Shown here: one piece after another, positions 44,669 to 53,231 of the stretch
Position numbering within the stretch: position 1 is the stretch's first letter
How the letters are laid out: each line of letters opens with the position of its first letter
Source: Paratractidigestivibacter sp003150175
GTDB taxonomy: Bacteria; Actinomycetota; Coriobacteriia; Coriobacteriales; Atopobiaceae
Direction: 5' to 3' (one strand)
Length of the DNA: 64,000 bases
Assembly (NCBI RefSeq): GCF_964283195.1
Contig: NZ_CAXYLH010000005.1
Notes under the pieces: generated by a model
Databases searched by the model: none
What the model was told of the DNA's origin: nothing
What the model saw: the letters and a program-made list of their open reading frames with translations, nothing else
Translations under genes and position numbers: made by a program

Positions 44669-45169
44669 GTGCTTGAACAGCGATGCGCGCGGACCGTATA
44701 CGACGAGGCGTACGACGCGCCCCGCGAGGGGAGGGGGGTCCGGCGCACGTTCGTCGCGTACAGCCGCGCCCCCGAGGGGCTCCGCACCGAGTCCCTCAGC
44801 CTCAAGGATCTCGGCGACGTCGGAGAGGACCTCGCCGCCGAGTACCTCGAGTCCATCGGGATGTCGGTCGTCGAGCGCAAATGGCGCTGCGGGCTCGGCG
44901 AGGTCGACATCGTCGCCGAGGACGGCGGCGCGCTCGTCTTCGTTGAGGTGAAGACGAGGCGGGAGGGCTCCGTTCAGGTGACGCCCGAGCTCGCCGTCAC
45001 CGTCACGAGGCAGAAACGATATCTCAGGCTCGCGGAGCTCTATATCTCGCGGATGCGCCCGAAGCCGACCGTGAGGTTCGACGTCGTCGCGGTGACGTTC
45101 CCGGTCGCCTCGGGCGACGAGGTCTTGCTGCGTCACGTCACCTGCGCGTTCTTCGGGGACTCGAGGTGA
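44666..45169 (+). CDS. yraN: YraN/UPF0102 nuclease-like protein
   Basis: It is 167 aa; ATG 44666 lies 5 bases after AAGGAGG. A ~45-residue N-terminal extension precedes the conserved domain (LGDVGEDLAAEYLESIGMSVVERKWR). The PD-(D/E)xK-type site is intact: GEVDIVAED...LVFVEVKTRR. The family is a probable nuclease near comM and dprA in most bacteria; its function is not established. The stop overlaps the comM start (GTGA). Confidence 0.9.
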   Translation: MVLEQRCARTVYDEAYDAPREGRGVRRTFVAYSRAPEGLRTESLSLKDLGDVGEDLAAEYLESIGMSVVERKWRCGLGEVDIVAEDGGALVFVEVKTRREGSVQVTPELAVTVTRQKRYLRLAELYISRMRPKPTVRFDVVAVTFPVASGDEVLLRHVTCAFFGDSR

Positions 45170-46653
45170 GCCGCTCTGTCGGGGTGCGCTCAGGCGCCCT
45201 GCGCGGCATAGAGGCCCTGCCCCTCACGGTCGAGGCGTCCTCCACCGGGGGCCTTCCCGGGATGCACATCGTGGGCAAGACCAACCTGCGCGCGGACGAG
45301 ACCGCAGAGCGCGTTCGGTGCGCGATCGGCGCCTCGGGCTTCGAGATCCCCCAGTCGCACTTCACCGTGAACCTCTCGCCGGGGGACATCCAGAAGCTCG
45401 GGTGCGCCTACGACCTTCCCATCGCCGTGGCGATCCTCGCCGCGACCAAGCAGATCCCGCGGCGCGTCGCTGACCATGCGCTCTTCGTGGGTGAGCTCGC
45501 GCTCGACGGGAGCGTGCTGCCGGTGCGCGGCGCCGCCTCCTACGCCGTGCTCGCCGACGAGCTCGGCTTCGACCTTGTGGTCTCGTCCTCGACGCCGGTC
45601 GTCACGGGAGGGCGCGGACGCGTCCTCGCGCTCTCCTCGCTCGATCAGCTCGCAGAGGGGCTCGAGGCACTCCCCGCGCTCGCAGGGATCGTCGATGCCC
45701 CGGATTCCGAAGGATCCGAATCGTCCTCGCTTGATTACGACCAGGTGCTCGACCAGGAGATCGCCAAGCGCGCCATGGTCATCGCGGCGGCTGGCCGCCA
45801 CGGGATGCTCATGGTGGGTCCTCCCGGCGCGGGCAAGTCGATGCTCGCCAAGCGCCTCCCGACCATCCTTCCCCCGCTCGGCGACCGTGAGCGCGACGAG
45901 GCCATGCTGATCCACTCGGCGGCCGGCCAGCCGCTCGACTCGATCGCGCGCGGCGAGCGGCCCTTCAGGGCGCCGCACCACTCCATGACGCTCGCGGGCC
46001 TCGTCGGCGGCGGCAGGCCCGTGATCCCCGGGGAGCTCTCACTCGCCCACAACGGCGTGCTGTTCCTCGACGAGATCCCGGAGTTCGCCAACAACGTCCT
46101 GCAAGCCATGAGGCAGCCGATCGAGGACCACGTCGTGCGGCTCGTGCGCGCCGAGGGGACCTACGTGTTCCCTTGCGACTTCCAGCTGGTCGCGGCCGCG
46201 AACCCCTGCCCCTGCGGGCATCTGGGCGACCCCGGGCACACCTGCCGCTGCCCTCCCGCGAAGGTCGTGGCGTACCAGAACAAGATCGGCGGGCCCTTGA
46301 TGAACAGGATCGACGTCGTCTGCGACGTCGCGCGCCCGTCGGAAAAGAGCGTGATCCGCGGCGGCAAGGGCATGGGCTCGGCCGAGATGCGCGAGATCGT
46401 GGTGAACGCGCGGGAGTTCCGCTCGTGGAGGCTGGCGCGCTACGGCGCGGCCGACGGCCCCGGCGGCGCCGCGCTCGCCGACGACGCCCGCGAGCTCTTC
46501 GAGGGCTATGCGGCGAAGCTCCTGCTCGGCGGGCGCGCCATCGTCCGCATAGCGAGCGTCGCCAGGACCGTAGCCGACATCGCGGAGCACCCGCTCGTGG
46601 AAACCGAAGACATCGTCGAGGCGCTCGGCTTCAGGTCGCGCGCCAGCCTCTAA
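45166..46653 (+). CDS. comM: ComM/YifB AAA+ ATPase
   Basis: AAA+ helicase related to Mg-chelatase; Vibrio ComM drives branch migration in natural transformation. It is 495 aa: N-terminal Lon-like domain (~1-170), then the AAA core with Walker A GPPGAGKSML and Walker B VLFLDEIPEF, a zinc-type Cys cluster NPCPCG..CRCP, and a C-terminal Mg-chelatase domain. The GTG start overlaps yraN. Its neighbour is dprA. Confidence 0.94.
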   Translation: MSRSVGVRSGALRGIEALPLTVEASSTGGLPGMHIVGKTNLRADETAERVRCAIGASGFEIPQSHFTVNLSPGDIQKLGCAYDLPIAVAILAATKQIPRRVADHALFVGELALDGSVLPVRGAASYAVLADELGFDLVVSSSTPVVTGGRGRVLALSSLDQLAEGLEALPALAGIVDAPDSEGSESSSLDYDQVLDQEIAKRAMVIAAAGRHGMLMVGPPGAGKSMLAKRLPTILPPLGDRERDEAMLIHSAAGQPLDSIARGERPFRAPHHSMTLAGLVGGGRPVIPGELSLAHNGVLFLDEIPEFANNVLQAMRQPIEDHVVRLVRAEGTYVFPCDFQLVAAANPCPCGHLGDPGHTCRCPPAKVVAYQNKIGGPLMNRIDVVCDVARPSEKSVIRGGKGMGSAEMREIVVNAREFRSWRLARYGAADGPGGAALADDARELFEGYAAKLLLGGRAIVRIASVARTVADIAEHPLVETEDIVEALGFRSRASL

Positions 46654-46669
46654 GGGAAGGGAGCCTGCC

Positions 46670-47572
46670 GTGAATGACCTCGGGAACGGACGCTGGGAGC
46701 TTTTCTACGACGACGAGCTCTACCCCCCGATGATGCGCGAGCTCGCGAACCCGCCCAAGGTCCTGAGGGGACGCGGCGACCCGCGGTCGCTCACAGGGCC
46801 CTGCGTGAGCATCATAGGCTCAAGGCGCCCCACCCCCTACGGGCGGGCGATCGCGGAGATGGCCGGGAGGGTCGCGGCTGCGGGCGGCGTCTGCGTCGTC
46901 TCCGGCGGAGCCATGGGCTGCGACTCGTACGCCGGCAGGGCGGCGCTCTCCGCGGGCGGGCGGCACATCGTGGTCTCCGGCTGCGGCGCGGACACCATCT
47001 ACCCCGAGAGCTCCAAGGACGTCTACGACGGCGCGATCAGCAGCGGCGGGGCCGTCATATCCGCGGAGATGTGGGGCCAGGGCCCCAGGCGCTACGCCTT
47101 CCCGCGCCGCAACGCGCTCATAGCCGCGCTCTCCCGGGACCTCATCGTGACCGAGGGCGGGCCGCGGTCGGGGACCATGAGCACGGCCGACGCCGCCCTC
47201 GAGCTCGGGCGGGGCGTCTACGCGATACCGGGATCGGTCTTCTCGCCGACGTCGAAGGGCACGAACTCGCTCATCGCTGAGGGCGCGCGGATCATCCCCG
47301 ACCAAGAATCGCTCGAGCTCGCCATCTCGCTCGACTACGGCTTCCTCCTTTTGAGGCAAGAGGCGCCGGACGAGCCCCTCGACCCCCTCATGGCGGCGCT
47401 CGTCGCGGATCCCATGCGCCCCGAGGACCTCGCCGAGCAGATGGGCATGAGCGCCTCGGCGATGCTCATGGAGCTGACCTCGCTCGAGGCCGCCGGAGTC
47501 GTGGAGCGGCTCTGTGACGGGAGATACTCGCCGACGGCCGCCTTCCTTATGGGGCACAATGGTTCGAGTTGA
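46670..47572 (+). CDS. dprA: DNA-processing protein DprA
   Basis: Binds incoming single-stranded DNA and loads RecA during transformation. It is 300 aa from a GTG with GGGAAGGGAG upstream. The Rossmann core shows VSIIGSRRPTPYGR, VSGGAMGCDSYAG, FPRRNALIAALSRDLIVTEGGPRSGTMSTADAAL and PGSVFSPTSKGTN. A C-terminal winged helix (~240-290) is present. The N-terminal SAM domain is absent, so it is shorter than many DprA proteins. No comEA or comEC is in view. Confidence 0.94.
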   Translation: MNDLGNGRWELFYDDELYPPMMRELANPPKVLRGRGDPRSLTGPCVSIIGSRRPTPYGRAIAEMAGRVAAAGGVCVVSGGAMGCDSYAGRAALSAGGRHIVVSGCGADTIYPESSKDVYDGAISSGGAVISAEMWGQGPRRYAFPRRNALIAALSRDLIVTEGGPRSGTMSTADAALELGRGVYAIPGSVFSPTSKGTNSLIAEGARIIPDQESLELAISLDYGFLLLRQEAPDEPLDPLMAALVADPMRPEDLAEQMGMSASAMLMELTSLEAAGVVERLCDGRYSPTAAFLMGHNGSS

Positions 47573-47612
47573 TGTTGGCTCGGAAGGGCGATATCGCCCA
47601 TGAGGGGGTTCG

Positions 47613-48935
47613 ATGGTACAGAGTGTCACGGTCGTGGGGGCTGGGCTCGCAGGGTCCGAGTGCGCGCTGCAGCTCGCGAAGAGGGGCGTCCGGGTGACGC
47701 TTCTGGAGCAGCGCCCCGTCCATGCCTCGCCCGCCCACCACACCGACGGGTTCGCCGAGCTCGTGTGCTCGAACTCCCTTAAATCCACCAAGCCCGACTC
47801 CGCGGCAGGCCTGCTCAAGCGAGAGCTGGATTGCATGGGGTCTTACCTGCTCGGGTTCGCCCGCGAGTGCGCCGTCCCCGCCGGCGGGGCCCTCGCGGTC
47901 GACCGCAGGCGCTTCAGCGAGCTTGTCACCGAGGACGTCTGCGCGAATCCCCTGATCGAGGTCGAGCGCAGCGAGGCTGAGCGCATCCCCGAGGGGCCCT
48001 GCGTCATCGCGGCGGGCCCTTTGTGCTCCGACGCGCTCTTCTCCTCGGTGGAGGCGGCGGTCGGGGAGGGGCATCTCTCGTTCTTCGACGCGGCGGCGCC
48101 GATCGTGTCGGCAGAGTCGATCGACCGCGACGTCGCCTTCTCCCAGTCGCGCTACGAGGAGGGGATCGGCGACTACCTCAACTGCCCCATGAACAAGGAG
48201 GAGTACGAGGCGTTCATCGACGCGCTGCTCGGGGCGAAGCGGGTGATCGCGCGCGAGTTCGAGCAGAAGGACCTCTTCTGCGCCTGCCAGCCCGTCGAGG
48301 AGGTCGCCCGGACCGGCCGGGACGCCATCCGCTACGGCGCGCTCAAGCCCGTGGGGCTCACCGACCCGAGGACCGGGCACAGGCCCTGGGCGGCGGTCCA
48401 GCTGCGCGCGGAGACGCCCGACGCGCTCGCCTACAACCTCGTCGGCTTCCAGACGAACCTCACCTGGCCCGAGCAGCGCAGGGTGTTCCGCATGATCCCG
48501 GGACTTGAGGGGGCCGAGTTCTTGCGCTACGGCGTGATGCACCGCAACTCCTTCGTCGACTCGCCCCACGTCCTCGACCGTACCTTCAAGATCCCCGGCA
48601 CCCAGGCCCGCCTCGCGGGGCAGATCTGCGGCACCGAGGGCTACGTCGAGGCGATTGCCTCCGGGCTTCTCGCCGCGCTCAACACTTTCGCCGATCTCAT
48701 CGGTGCCCCCGCAGCCGAGCTCCCGCAGACCACGTCCTTCGGGGCGCTCGTCGCCTACGCGACCGATCCCGCCACAAAGGACTATCAGCCCATGCACGTG
48801 AACTTCGGAATCGTGCCGCCGCTTCCCGAGCACGTGCGCGACAAGGCCGCCCGCCGGCGCGCGCTCGCCGAGCGGGCCGAGCGCGATTTCGACTCGTTCG
48901 TGGCGTCGAGGCCGGACCTTTTTCCGGCAGGCTAG
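47613..48935 (+). CDS. trmFO: Methylenetetrahydrofolate-tRNA-(uracil-5-)-methyltransferase TrmFO
   Basis: FAD and folate-dependent enzyme that makes ribothymidine at position 54 of tRNA. It is 440 aa. The FAD motif VVGAGLAGSECALQLAKRG opens the protein. LVCSNSLKSTKPDSAAGLLKREL and NCPMNKEEYEAF are family signatures, with the catalytic Cys pair region later. The dprA-trmFO-xerC order is seen in many Gram-positives. A 14-bp palindrome, GGGCGATATCGCCC, lies in the gap before it (47586-47599). Confidence 0.96.
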   Translation: MVQSVTVVGAGLAGSECALQLAKRGVRVTLLEQRPVHASPAHHTDGFAELVCSNSLKSTKPDSAAGLLKRELDCMGSYLLGFARECAVPAGGALAVDRRRFSELVTEDVCANPLIEVERSEAERIPEGPCVIAAGPLCSDALFSSVEAAVGEGHLSFFDAAAPIVSAESIDRDVAFSQSRYEEGIGDYLNCPMNKEEYEAFIDALLGAKRVIAREFEQKDLFCACQPVEEVARTGRDAIRYGALKPVGLTDPRTGHRPWAAVQLRAETPDALAYNLVGFQTNLTWPEQRRVFRMIPGLEGAEFLRYGVMHRNSFVDSPHVLDRTFKIPGTQARLAGQICGTEGYVEAIASGLLAALNTFADLIGAPAAELPQTTSFGALVAYATDPATKDYQPMHVNFGIVPPLPEHVRDKAARRRALAERAERDFDSFVASRPDLFPAG

Positions 48936-48937
48936 GC

Positions 48938-49849
48938 GTGGGCGGCGCGGACGCGTATATAGATGCCTTCGTGGCGCAGCTCACCGTGGTGAGGGGGCTT
49001 TCGGAGAACACCGCCAAGGGGTACGCCGCGGACCTCGCCGATTTTTCCCGCTGGGCCGAGCGCGAAGGCGTCGACGCCCTCGCGGCGACCCATAAGGAAC
49101 TGCGCGCCTACCTCGCCGAGCTTTCCCGCGCCCGGTACGCGACGACCACCATCAACCGACGGCTCTCCGCGATCCGCGGGCTGTACTCGTGGCTCGAGCA
49201 GCGTGGCGTGCAGACGGGCGGGGCCGCCGCGGCGGTCGCGAGCCCCAAGATCGCGCGCCGCCTCCCGAAGACCATGAGCGACGCCGAGGTCGCGCGCCTG
49301 CTCGAGAGCTGCGACGTCTCGTCCGCCGCCGGCCTGAGGGACCGCGCGTTCCTCGAGCTCCTCTACGCCTGCGGCGCCCGCGTCTCGGAGGCGAGCGCGC
49401 TCGACGTCGCCTCCGTGGATTTTTCCTCGTCGCAGGTGAGGCTCTTCGGCAAGGGCTCGAAGGAGCGGATCGTCCCTGTGTACGAGTACGCCCTCGACTG
49501 GGTCGCCCGCTACGTAGCCGAGGCGCGCCCGTCGCTCGCCTCGGCTGCCAAGAAGCCCACCGATGACGCCGCGCGGGCGCTCTTCCTCTCGACCCGCGGG
49601 CGGCGGATGAGCGCGGACGCCCTGCGCCGCGCCTTCGAGCAACACGTGGCCGCGGCGGGGCTCGACCCCGCGATCACGCCCCACGCCATGCGCCACACCT
49701 TCGCCACCGAGCTCCTTTCGGGCGGGGCGGACCTTCGCAGCGTCCAGGAGCTCCTCGGCCACGAGAGCCTCGCGACCACGCAGATCTACACGCATCTTTC
49801 GGTCGAGCGCCTGAAGGAAGCCGCCCGGGCCTGCCACCCGCGGGCCTGA
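48938..49849 (+). CDS. xerC: Tyrosine recombinase XerC-type
   Basis: Resolves chromosome dimers at dif or acts similarly. It is 303 aa from a GTG two bases after trmFO. It has an N-terminal SAM-like core-binding domain (~5-95, VVRGLSENTAKGYAADLADF) and a catalytic domain with Arg in CGARVSEAS, HAMRH, and GHESLATTQIYTHL carrying the last His and nucleophile Tyr. XerC and XerD cannot be told apart with certainty; the trmFO neighbourhood is usual for XerC. No dif site was found nearby. Confidence 0.93.
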   Translation: MGGADAYIDAFVAQLTVVRGLSENTAKGYAADLADFSRWAEREGVDALAATHKELRAYLAELSRARYATTTINRRLSAIRGLYSWLEQRGVQTGGAAAAVASPKIARRLPKTMSDAEVARLLESCDVSSAAGLRDRAFLELLYACGARVSEASALDVASVDFSSSQVRLFGKGSKERIVPVYEYALDWVARYVAEARPSLASAAKKPTDDAARALFLSTRGRRMSADALRRAFEQHVAAAGLDPAITPHAMRHTFATELLSGGADLRSVQELLGHESLATTQIYTHLSVERLKEAARACHPRA

Positions 49850-49928
49850 GCCGGCCCCCCGTGGCGGGCTCCGCGCCTGGCTCTGCTCCCGGTCAATAGA
49901 TGGGGAGCTTGTGAGGGGAAATCCCTTC

Positions 49929-49956
49929 TCGACATCAGGCGGCGCGCTGCTATACT
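49929..49956 (+). promoter_or_regulatory. Promoter of rpsB-tsf
   Basis: TCGACA (49929-49934), one base from TTGACA, and TATACT (49951-49956) are 16 bases apart. This is a strong promoter for the ribosomal protein operon. Confidence 0.75.
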
Positions 49957-49962
49957 GATTAC

Positions 49963-50117
49963 TTGCTGTGCATAAGCGCGGCATGTCGGCTACCAGCCGG
50001 CACCATCTCACACGCGCGACGACCCGCCTGTCGTGGTGCCCGAAGGCGAATAGCCAGGCCTCGGGTGGCAGTTCACGGGGAAGACATCGCGCGGAGGATC
50101 AACCACAGGAGGTTACC
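49963..50117 (+). ncRNA. Long 5' leader of rpsB, possible S2 autoregulatory RNA
   Basis: About 150 untranslated bases hold several hairpins, including GTCGGC..GCCGGC at ~49985 and CGAC..GTCG at ~50018-50035. S2 is autoregulated through the rpsB leader in other bacteria, so the same is plausible. No known consensus was recognised by eye. Confidence 0.4.
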
Positions 50118-50855
50118 ATGGCTAAGATCACTATCCAGACCCTGCTCGACGCCGGCTGCCACTACGGTCACCAGACCCGCCGCTGGAACCCCAAGATGAA
50201 GTCCTACATCTTCGGTGAGCGCAACGGCATCTACATCCTCGACCTCAAGCAGACGATGTACGGCCTCGACTCCGCCTACACCTTCCTCAAGGAGACCGCG
50301 GCCAAGGGCGGCAAGATCCTCTTCGTCGGCACCAAGAAGCAGGCCCAGGAGCCCATCTCCCAGCAGGCCGAGCGCTGCGGCATGCCCTGGATCAACCAGC
50401 GCTGGCTCGGCGGCATGCTCACCAACTTCGTGACCATGCGCTCCCGCATCAACCGCATGGAGGAGCTCGAGGCCATGGTCGAAGACGGCCGCATGGCCAC
50501 TCTGCCCAAGAAGGAGCAGGCCGTGCTCGGCAAGGAGCTCGACAAGCTCCAGAAGAACCTCGGCGGCGTCCGTGACATGACCAGCCTCCCGCAGGCCATC
50601 TTCGTCGTCGACTCCAAGCGCGAGGAGATTGCCATCCGCGAGGCCAACCGCCTGCACATCCCGGTGGTCTCCCTGCTCGACACCAACTCCGACCCCGACG
50701 TTGTCGATTACGGCATCCCCGCGAACGACGACGCCATCCGCTCCGTCGCCCTCATGTGCGAGATCGCTGCCGACGCCGTCCTGGCCGGCACCGGCAAGGA
50801 GCAGATCACCGCTGAGGAGATGGCCGCTACCGCCGAGGCCCCCGCTGCCGAGTAA
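50118..50855 (+). CDS. rpsB: 30S ribosomal protein S2
   Basis: Small-subunit protein that joins late and contacts S1. It is 245 aa; the ATG follows CAGGAGG at 6 bases. LLDAGCHYGHQTRRWNPKMKSYIFGERNGIYILDL and the LPQAIFVVD, IPVVSLLDTNSDPD and YGIPANDDAIRSV blocks are diagnostic. tsf follows after 50 bases. Confidence 0.98.
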   Translation: MAKITIQTLLDAGCHYGHQTRRWNPKMKSYIFGERNGIYILDLKQTMYGLDSAYTFLKETAAKGGKILFVGTKKQAQEPISQQAERCGMPWINQRWLGGMLTNFVTMRSRINRMEELEAMVEDGRMATLPKKEQAVLGKELDKLQKNLGGVRDMTSLPQAIFVVDSKREEIAIREANRLHIPVVSLLDTNSDPDVVDYGIPANDDAIRSVALMCEIAADAVLAGTGKEQITAEEMAATAEAPAAE

Positions 50856-50905
50856 CGCCGCTCCAAACGGCTCGTAGTATTAGTTTTTATCCAGAGGAGA
50901 AGAAC

Positions 50906-51775
50906 ATGGCTCAGATTACCGCCGCGCTCGTCAAGCAGCTCCGCGAGATGACCGACTCCCCGATGATGGAGTGCAAGAAGGCCCTCGTCGAGGCCGAGGG
51001 CGACCTCGAGAAGGCCGTCGACGTCCTGCGCACCATGGGCATCGCCAAGGCCGTCAAGCGCGCCGGCCGCGACACCAACGAGGGCACCATCGCCACCTTT
51101 GTCTCTGAGGACGGCAAGACCGGCGCCATCCTCGAGCTCTCCTGCGAGACCGACTTCGTCGGCACCAACCCGAAGTTCACCGGCTTCGCGACCAAGCTCG
51201 CCCAGGTCGTCGCCGAGCAGAACCCCGCCGACGTCGAGGCCCTCAAGGCCTGCGAGCTCGACGGCGAGACCGTCGACGCCGCCCTCACCGAGATGATCCA
51301 CGTCATCGGTGAGAACATGAAGGTCATGCGCTTCCAGCGCGTCTCCGTCGAGAACGGCGCCCTCTCCAGCTACATCCACCTCGGCGGCAAGATCGCCAAC
51401 ATCGCCGTCTTCGAGTTCTCCAAGCCCGAGACCGGCGCTGCCGACGAGTTCAAGACCTTCGCTCACGACGTCGCGATGCAGATCGCCGCGACCGCTCCCG
51501 TCGCCGCCTCCCGCGACGACGTCCCGGCCGAGACCGTCGAGCACGAGCTCTCCATCTACAAGGCTCAGGCTGCCGAGTCCGGCAAGCCGGAGGCCATCCA
51601 GGAGCGCATGGCCCAGGGCCGTCTGGAGAAGTACTTCAAGGAGTTCGTCCTCACCGAGCAGGAGTTCGTCAAGGATTCCTCCGTCACCATCGGTGGCCTC
51701 GCAAAGAAGACTTCCAAGGACCTCGGCGACGAGATCAAGGTGAAGTCCTTCGTCCTTTACCGCTTCGGCGAGTAA
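50906..51775 (+). CDS. tsf: Elongation factor Ts
   Basis: Nucleotide-exchange factor for EF-Tu. It is 289 aa with an N-terminal UBA-like domain (VKQLREMTDSPMMECKKAL) and a core beginning GAILELSCETDFVGTN; the usual signature is TDFVARN, here with GT in place of AR. The C-terminal EFVLTEQEFVKD..KKTSKDLG module is complete. The rpsB-tsf-pyrH-frr order is standard. Confidence 0.97.
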   Translation: MAQITAALVKQLREMTDSPMMECKKALVEAEGDLEKAVDVLRTMGIAKAVKRAGRDTNEGTIATFVSEDGKTGAILELSCETDFVGTNPKFTGFATKLAQVVAEQNPADVEALKACELDGETVDAALTEMIHVIGENMKVMRFQRVSVENGALSSYIHLGGKIANIAVFEFSKPETGAADEFKTFAHDVAMQIAATAPVAASRDDVPAETVEHELSIYKAQAAESGKPEAIQERMAQGRLEKYFKEFVLTEQEFVKDSSVTIGGLAKKTSKDLGDEIKVKSFVLYRFGE

Positions 51776-51794
51776 ACAAAGGGATCCATGATCC

Positions 51795-51829
51795 GGAGCC
51801 GGTCGCGAGTCAGCGGCCGGCTCCTTTTG
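51795..51829 (+). terminator. Terminator of rpsB-tsf
   Basis: GGAGCCGG (51795-51802) and CCGGCTCC (51817-51824) form an 8-bp stem followed by TTTT. pyrH therefore probably has its own promoter. Confidence 0.85.
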
Positions 51830-51902
51830 TGTGCAGAGGGGCCACGCTCGCGGACGCACACGCGAAGCGGAGACGCCCGTCTGTTAGACTTGCTAGACGG
51901 CA

Positions 51903-51929
51903 TACCAGCGCGCTTCCCGCGCGCTGGTA
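51903..51929 (+). promoter_or_regulatory. Stem-loop in the pyrH leader
   Basis: TACCAGCGCGC-TTCCC-GCGCGCTGGTA is a perfect 11-bp inverted repeat with a 5-base loop, 28 bases before the pyrH start. A further CCGTCT..AGACGG repeat lies just upstream. No U run follows. It could be an operator or an RNA control element for the pyrH operon. Confidence 0.5.
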
Positions 51930-51957
51930 CCTGTTACTTCGTTCAATGGAGGCTGGT

Positions 51958-52683
51958 TTGTCAGACACCAAGTACAAGCGCGTGCTCCTCAAGCTTTCCG
52001 GCGAGGCCCTCATGGGCAGCCAGGAGTTCGGCATCGATCCCGCCGTTCCTGCCCGCCTGGCCGACGAGATCCGCCCTGTCTACGACGCGGGCGTCCAGGT
52101 CGCCATCGTCATCGGCGGCGGCAACATCTTCCGCGGCGTCCAGGTGGCCGCCGGCGGCATGGACCGCGCCCAGGGCGACTCCATGGGCATGCTCGCGACC
52201 ATCATGAACGCGCTCGCGCTTCAGGACACCTTCGAGCACGCCGGCATGGACAGCCGCGTCATGAGCGCCATCTCCATGCGCCAGATCGCCGAGCCCTACA
52301 TCCGCCGCCGCGCCATCCGCCACATGGAGAAGGGCCGCATCGTGATCCTCGCTGCGGGCACCGGCAACCCCTACTTCACGACCGACACCGGCGCCGCCCT
52401 TCGCGCCTGCGAGGTCAACGCCCAGGTCCTCATGAAGGCCACCAACGTCGACGGCGTCTACGACTCCGACCCCAAGAAGAACCCCGACGCGGTCAAGTAC
52501 GACAAGGTCACCTACGACGAGGTCCTCACCAAGAACCTCAAGGTCATGGACGCGGCCGCCATCGCGCTGTGCCGCGACAACAAGATGCCGATCATGGTCT
52601 TCGACATCAATGCCGACGGCGGCTTCCGCAAAGCCGTCGAGGGCGAGAACGTCGGCACCGTCGTCTACGAGAAGGAGAACTAG
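51958..52683 (+). CDS. pyrH: Uridylate kinase
   Basis: Phosphorylates UMP to UDP; hexameric amino-acid-kinase-fold enzyme. It is 241 aa from a TTG; GGAGG lies 5 bases before it, while the upstream in-frame ATG (51946) has none. Motifs are VLLKLSGEALMG, VIGGGNIFRGVQ, and the acceptor region GTGNPYFTTDTGAALRA. frr follows after one base. Confidence 0.95.
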   Translation: MSDTKYKRVLLKLSGEALMGSQEFGIDPAVPARLADEIRPVYDAGVQVAIVIGGGNIFRGVQVAAGGMDRAQGDSMGMLATIMNALALQDTFEHAGMDSRVMSAISMRQIAEPYIRRRAIRHMEKGRIVILAAGTGNPYFTTDTGAALRACEVNAQVLMKATNVDGVYDSDPKKNPDAVKYDKVTYDEVLTKNLKVMDAAAIALCRDNKMPIMVFDINADGGFRKAVEGENVGTVVYEKEN

Positions 52684-52684
52684 C

Positions 52685-53230
52685 ATGAGCCAGTACACCG
52701 ACTACGCGACCTCCCACATGGACAAGGCTATCGAGGCGCTCAAGGGCAATTTCTCGCGCGTGCGCTCCGGCCGCGCGAACGCCCACATCCTCGACCCCAT
52801 CAAGGTCGACTACTACGGCCAGCCTACCCCGATCACCCAGCTCGCCGGCGTGAAGGTCCCCGAGGCCTCGATGCTCGTCATCGAGCCGTGGGACAAGACC
52901 TCCCTCAAGGCCATCGAGAAGGCCATCGAGGCCTCTGACCTTGGAATCACCCCCTCCAACGACGGCGTCGCGATCCGCCTGCCGTTCCCGCGCCCGACCG
53001 AGGAGCGTCGCCGCGAGCTCGCCAAGGAGTGCTCCAAGCTCGCCGAGGACGCCCGCGTCGCCGTGCGCAACGTCCGCCGCGACGCCAACGGCAAGGTCGA
53101 GCGCGACGAGGAGCTCCCCGAGGACGAGCAGACCCGCGAGAAGAAGGCCATCCAGAAGCTTACCGACTCCTATGTGGCCAAGATCGAGGAGCTGCTCAAG
53201 GCCAAGACCGCGGAAATCATGGAGATCTAG
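52685..53230 (+). CDS. frr: Ribosome recycling factor
   Basis: Splits post-termination ribosomes with EF-G. It is 181 aa. VRSGRANAHILDPIKVDYYGQPTPI, NDGVAIRLPFPRPTEERRRELAK and VAVRNVRRDAN are diagnostic RRF segments. Confidence 0.98.
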   Translation: MSQYTDYATSHMDKAIEALKGNFSRVRSGRANAHILDPIKVDYYGQPTPITQLAGVKVPEASMLVIEPWDKTSLKAIEKAIEASDLGITPSNDGVAIRLPFPRPTEERRRELAKECSKLAEDARVAVRNVRRDANGKVERDEELPEDEQTREKKAIQKLTDSYVAKIEELLKAKTAEIMEI

Positions 53231-53231
53231 C

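Noticed and set aside
47586..47599. 14-bp palindrome GGGCGATATCGCCC before trmFO
   Set aside because: It is a perfect dyad but sits in a 40-base gap with no promoter or terminator. In GC-rich DNA a dyad of this size can arise by chance.
48938..49849. XerC as an integrase of a mobile element
   Set aside because: It is in the conserved dprA-trmFO-xerC-rpsB order, with no tRNA, repeat or cargo beside it, so a housekeeping role is much more likely.
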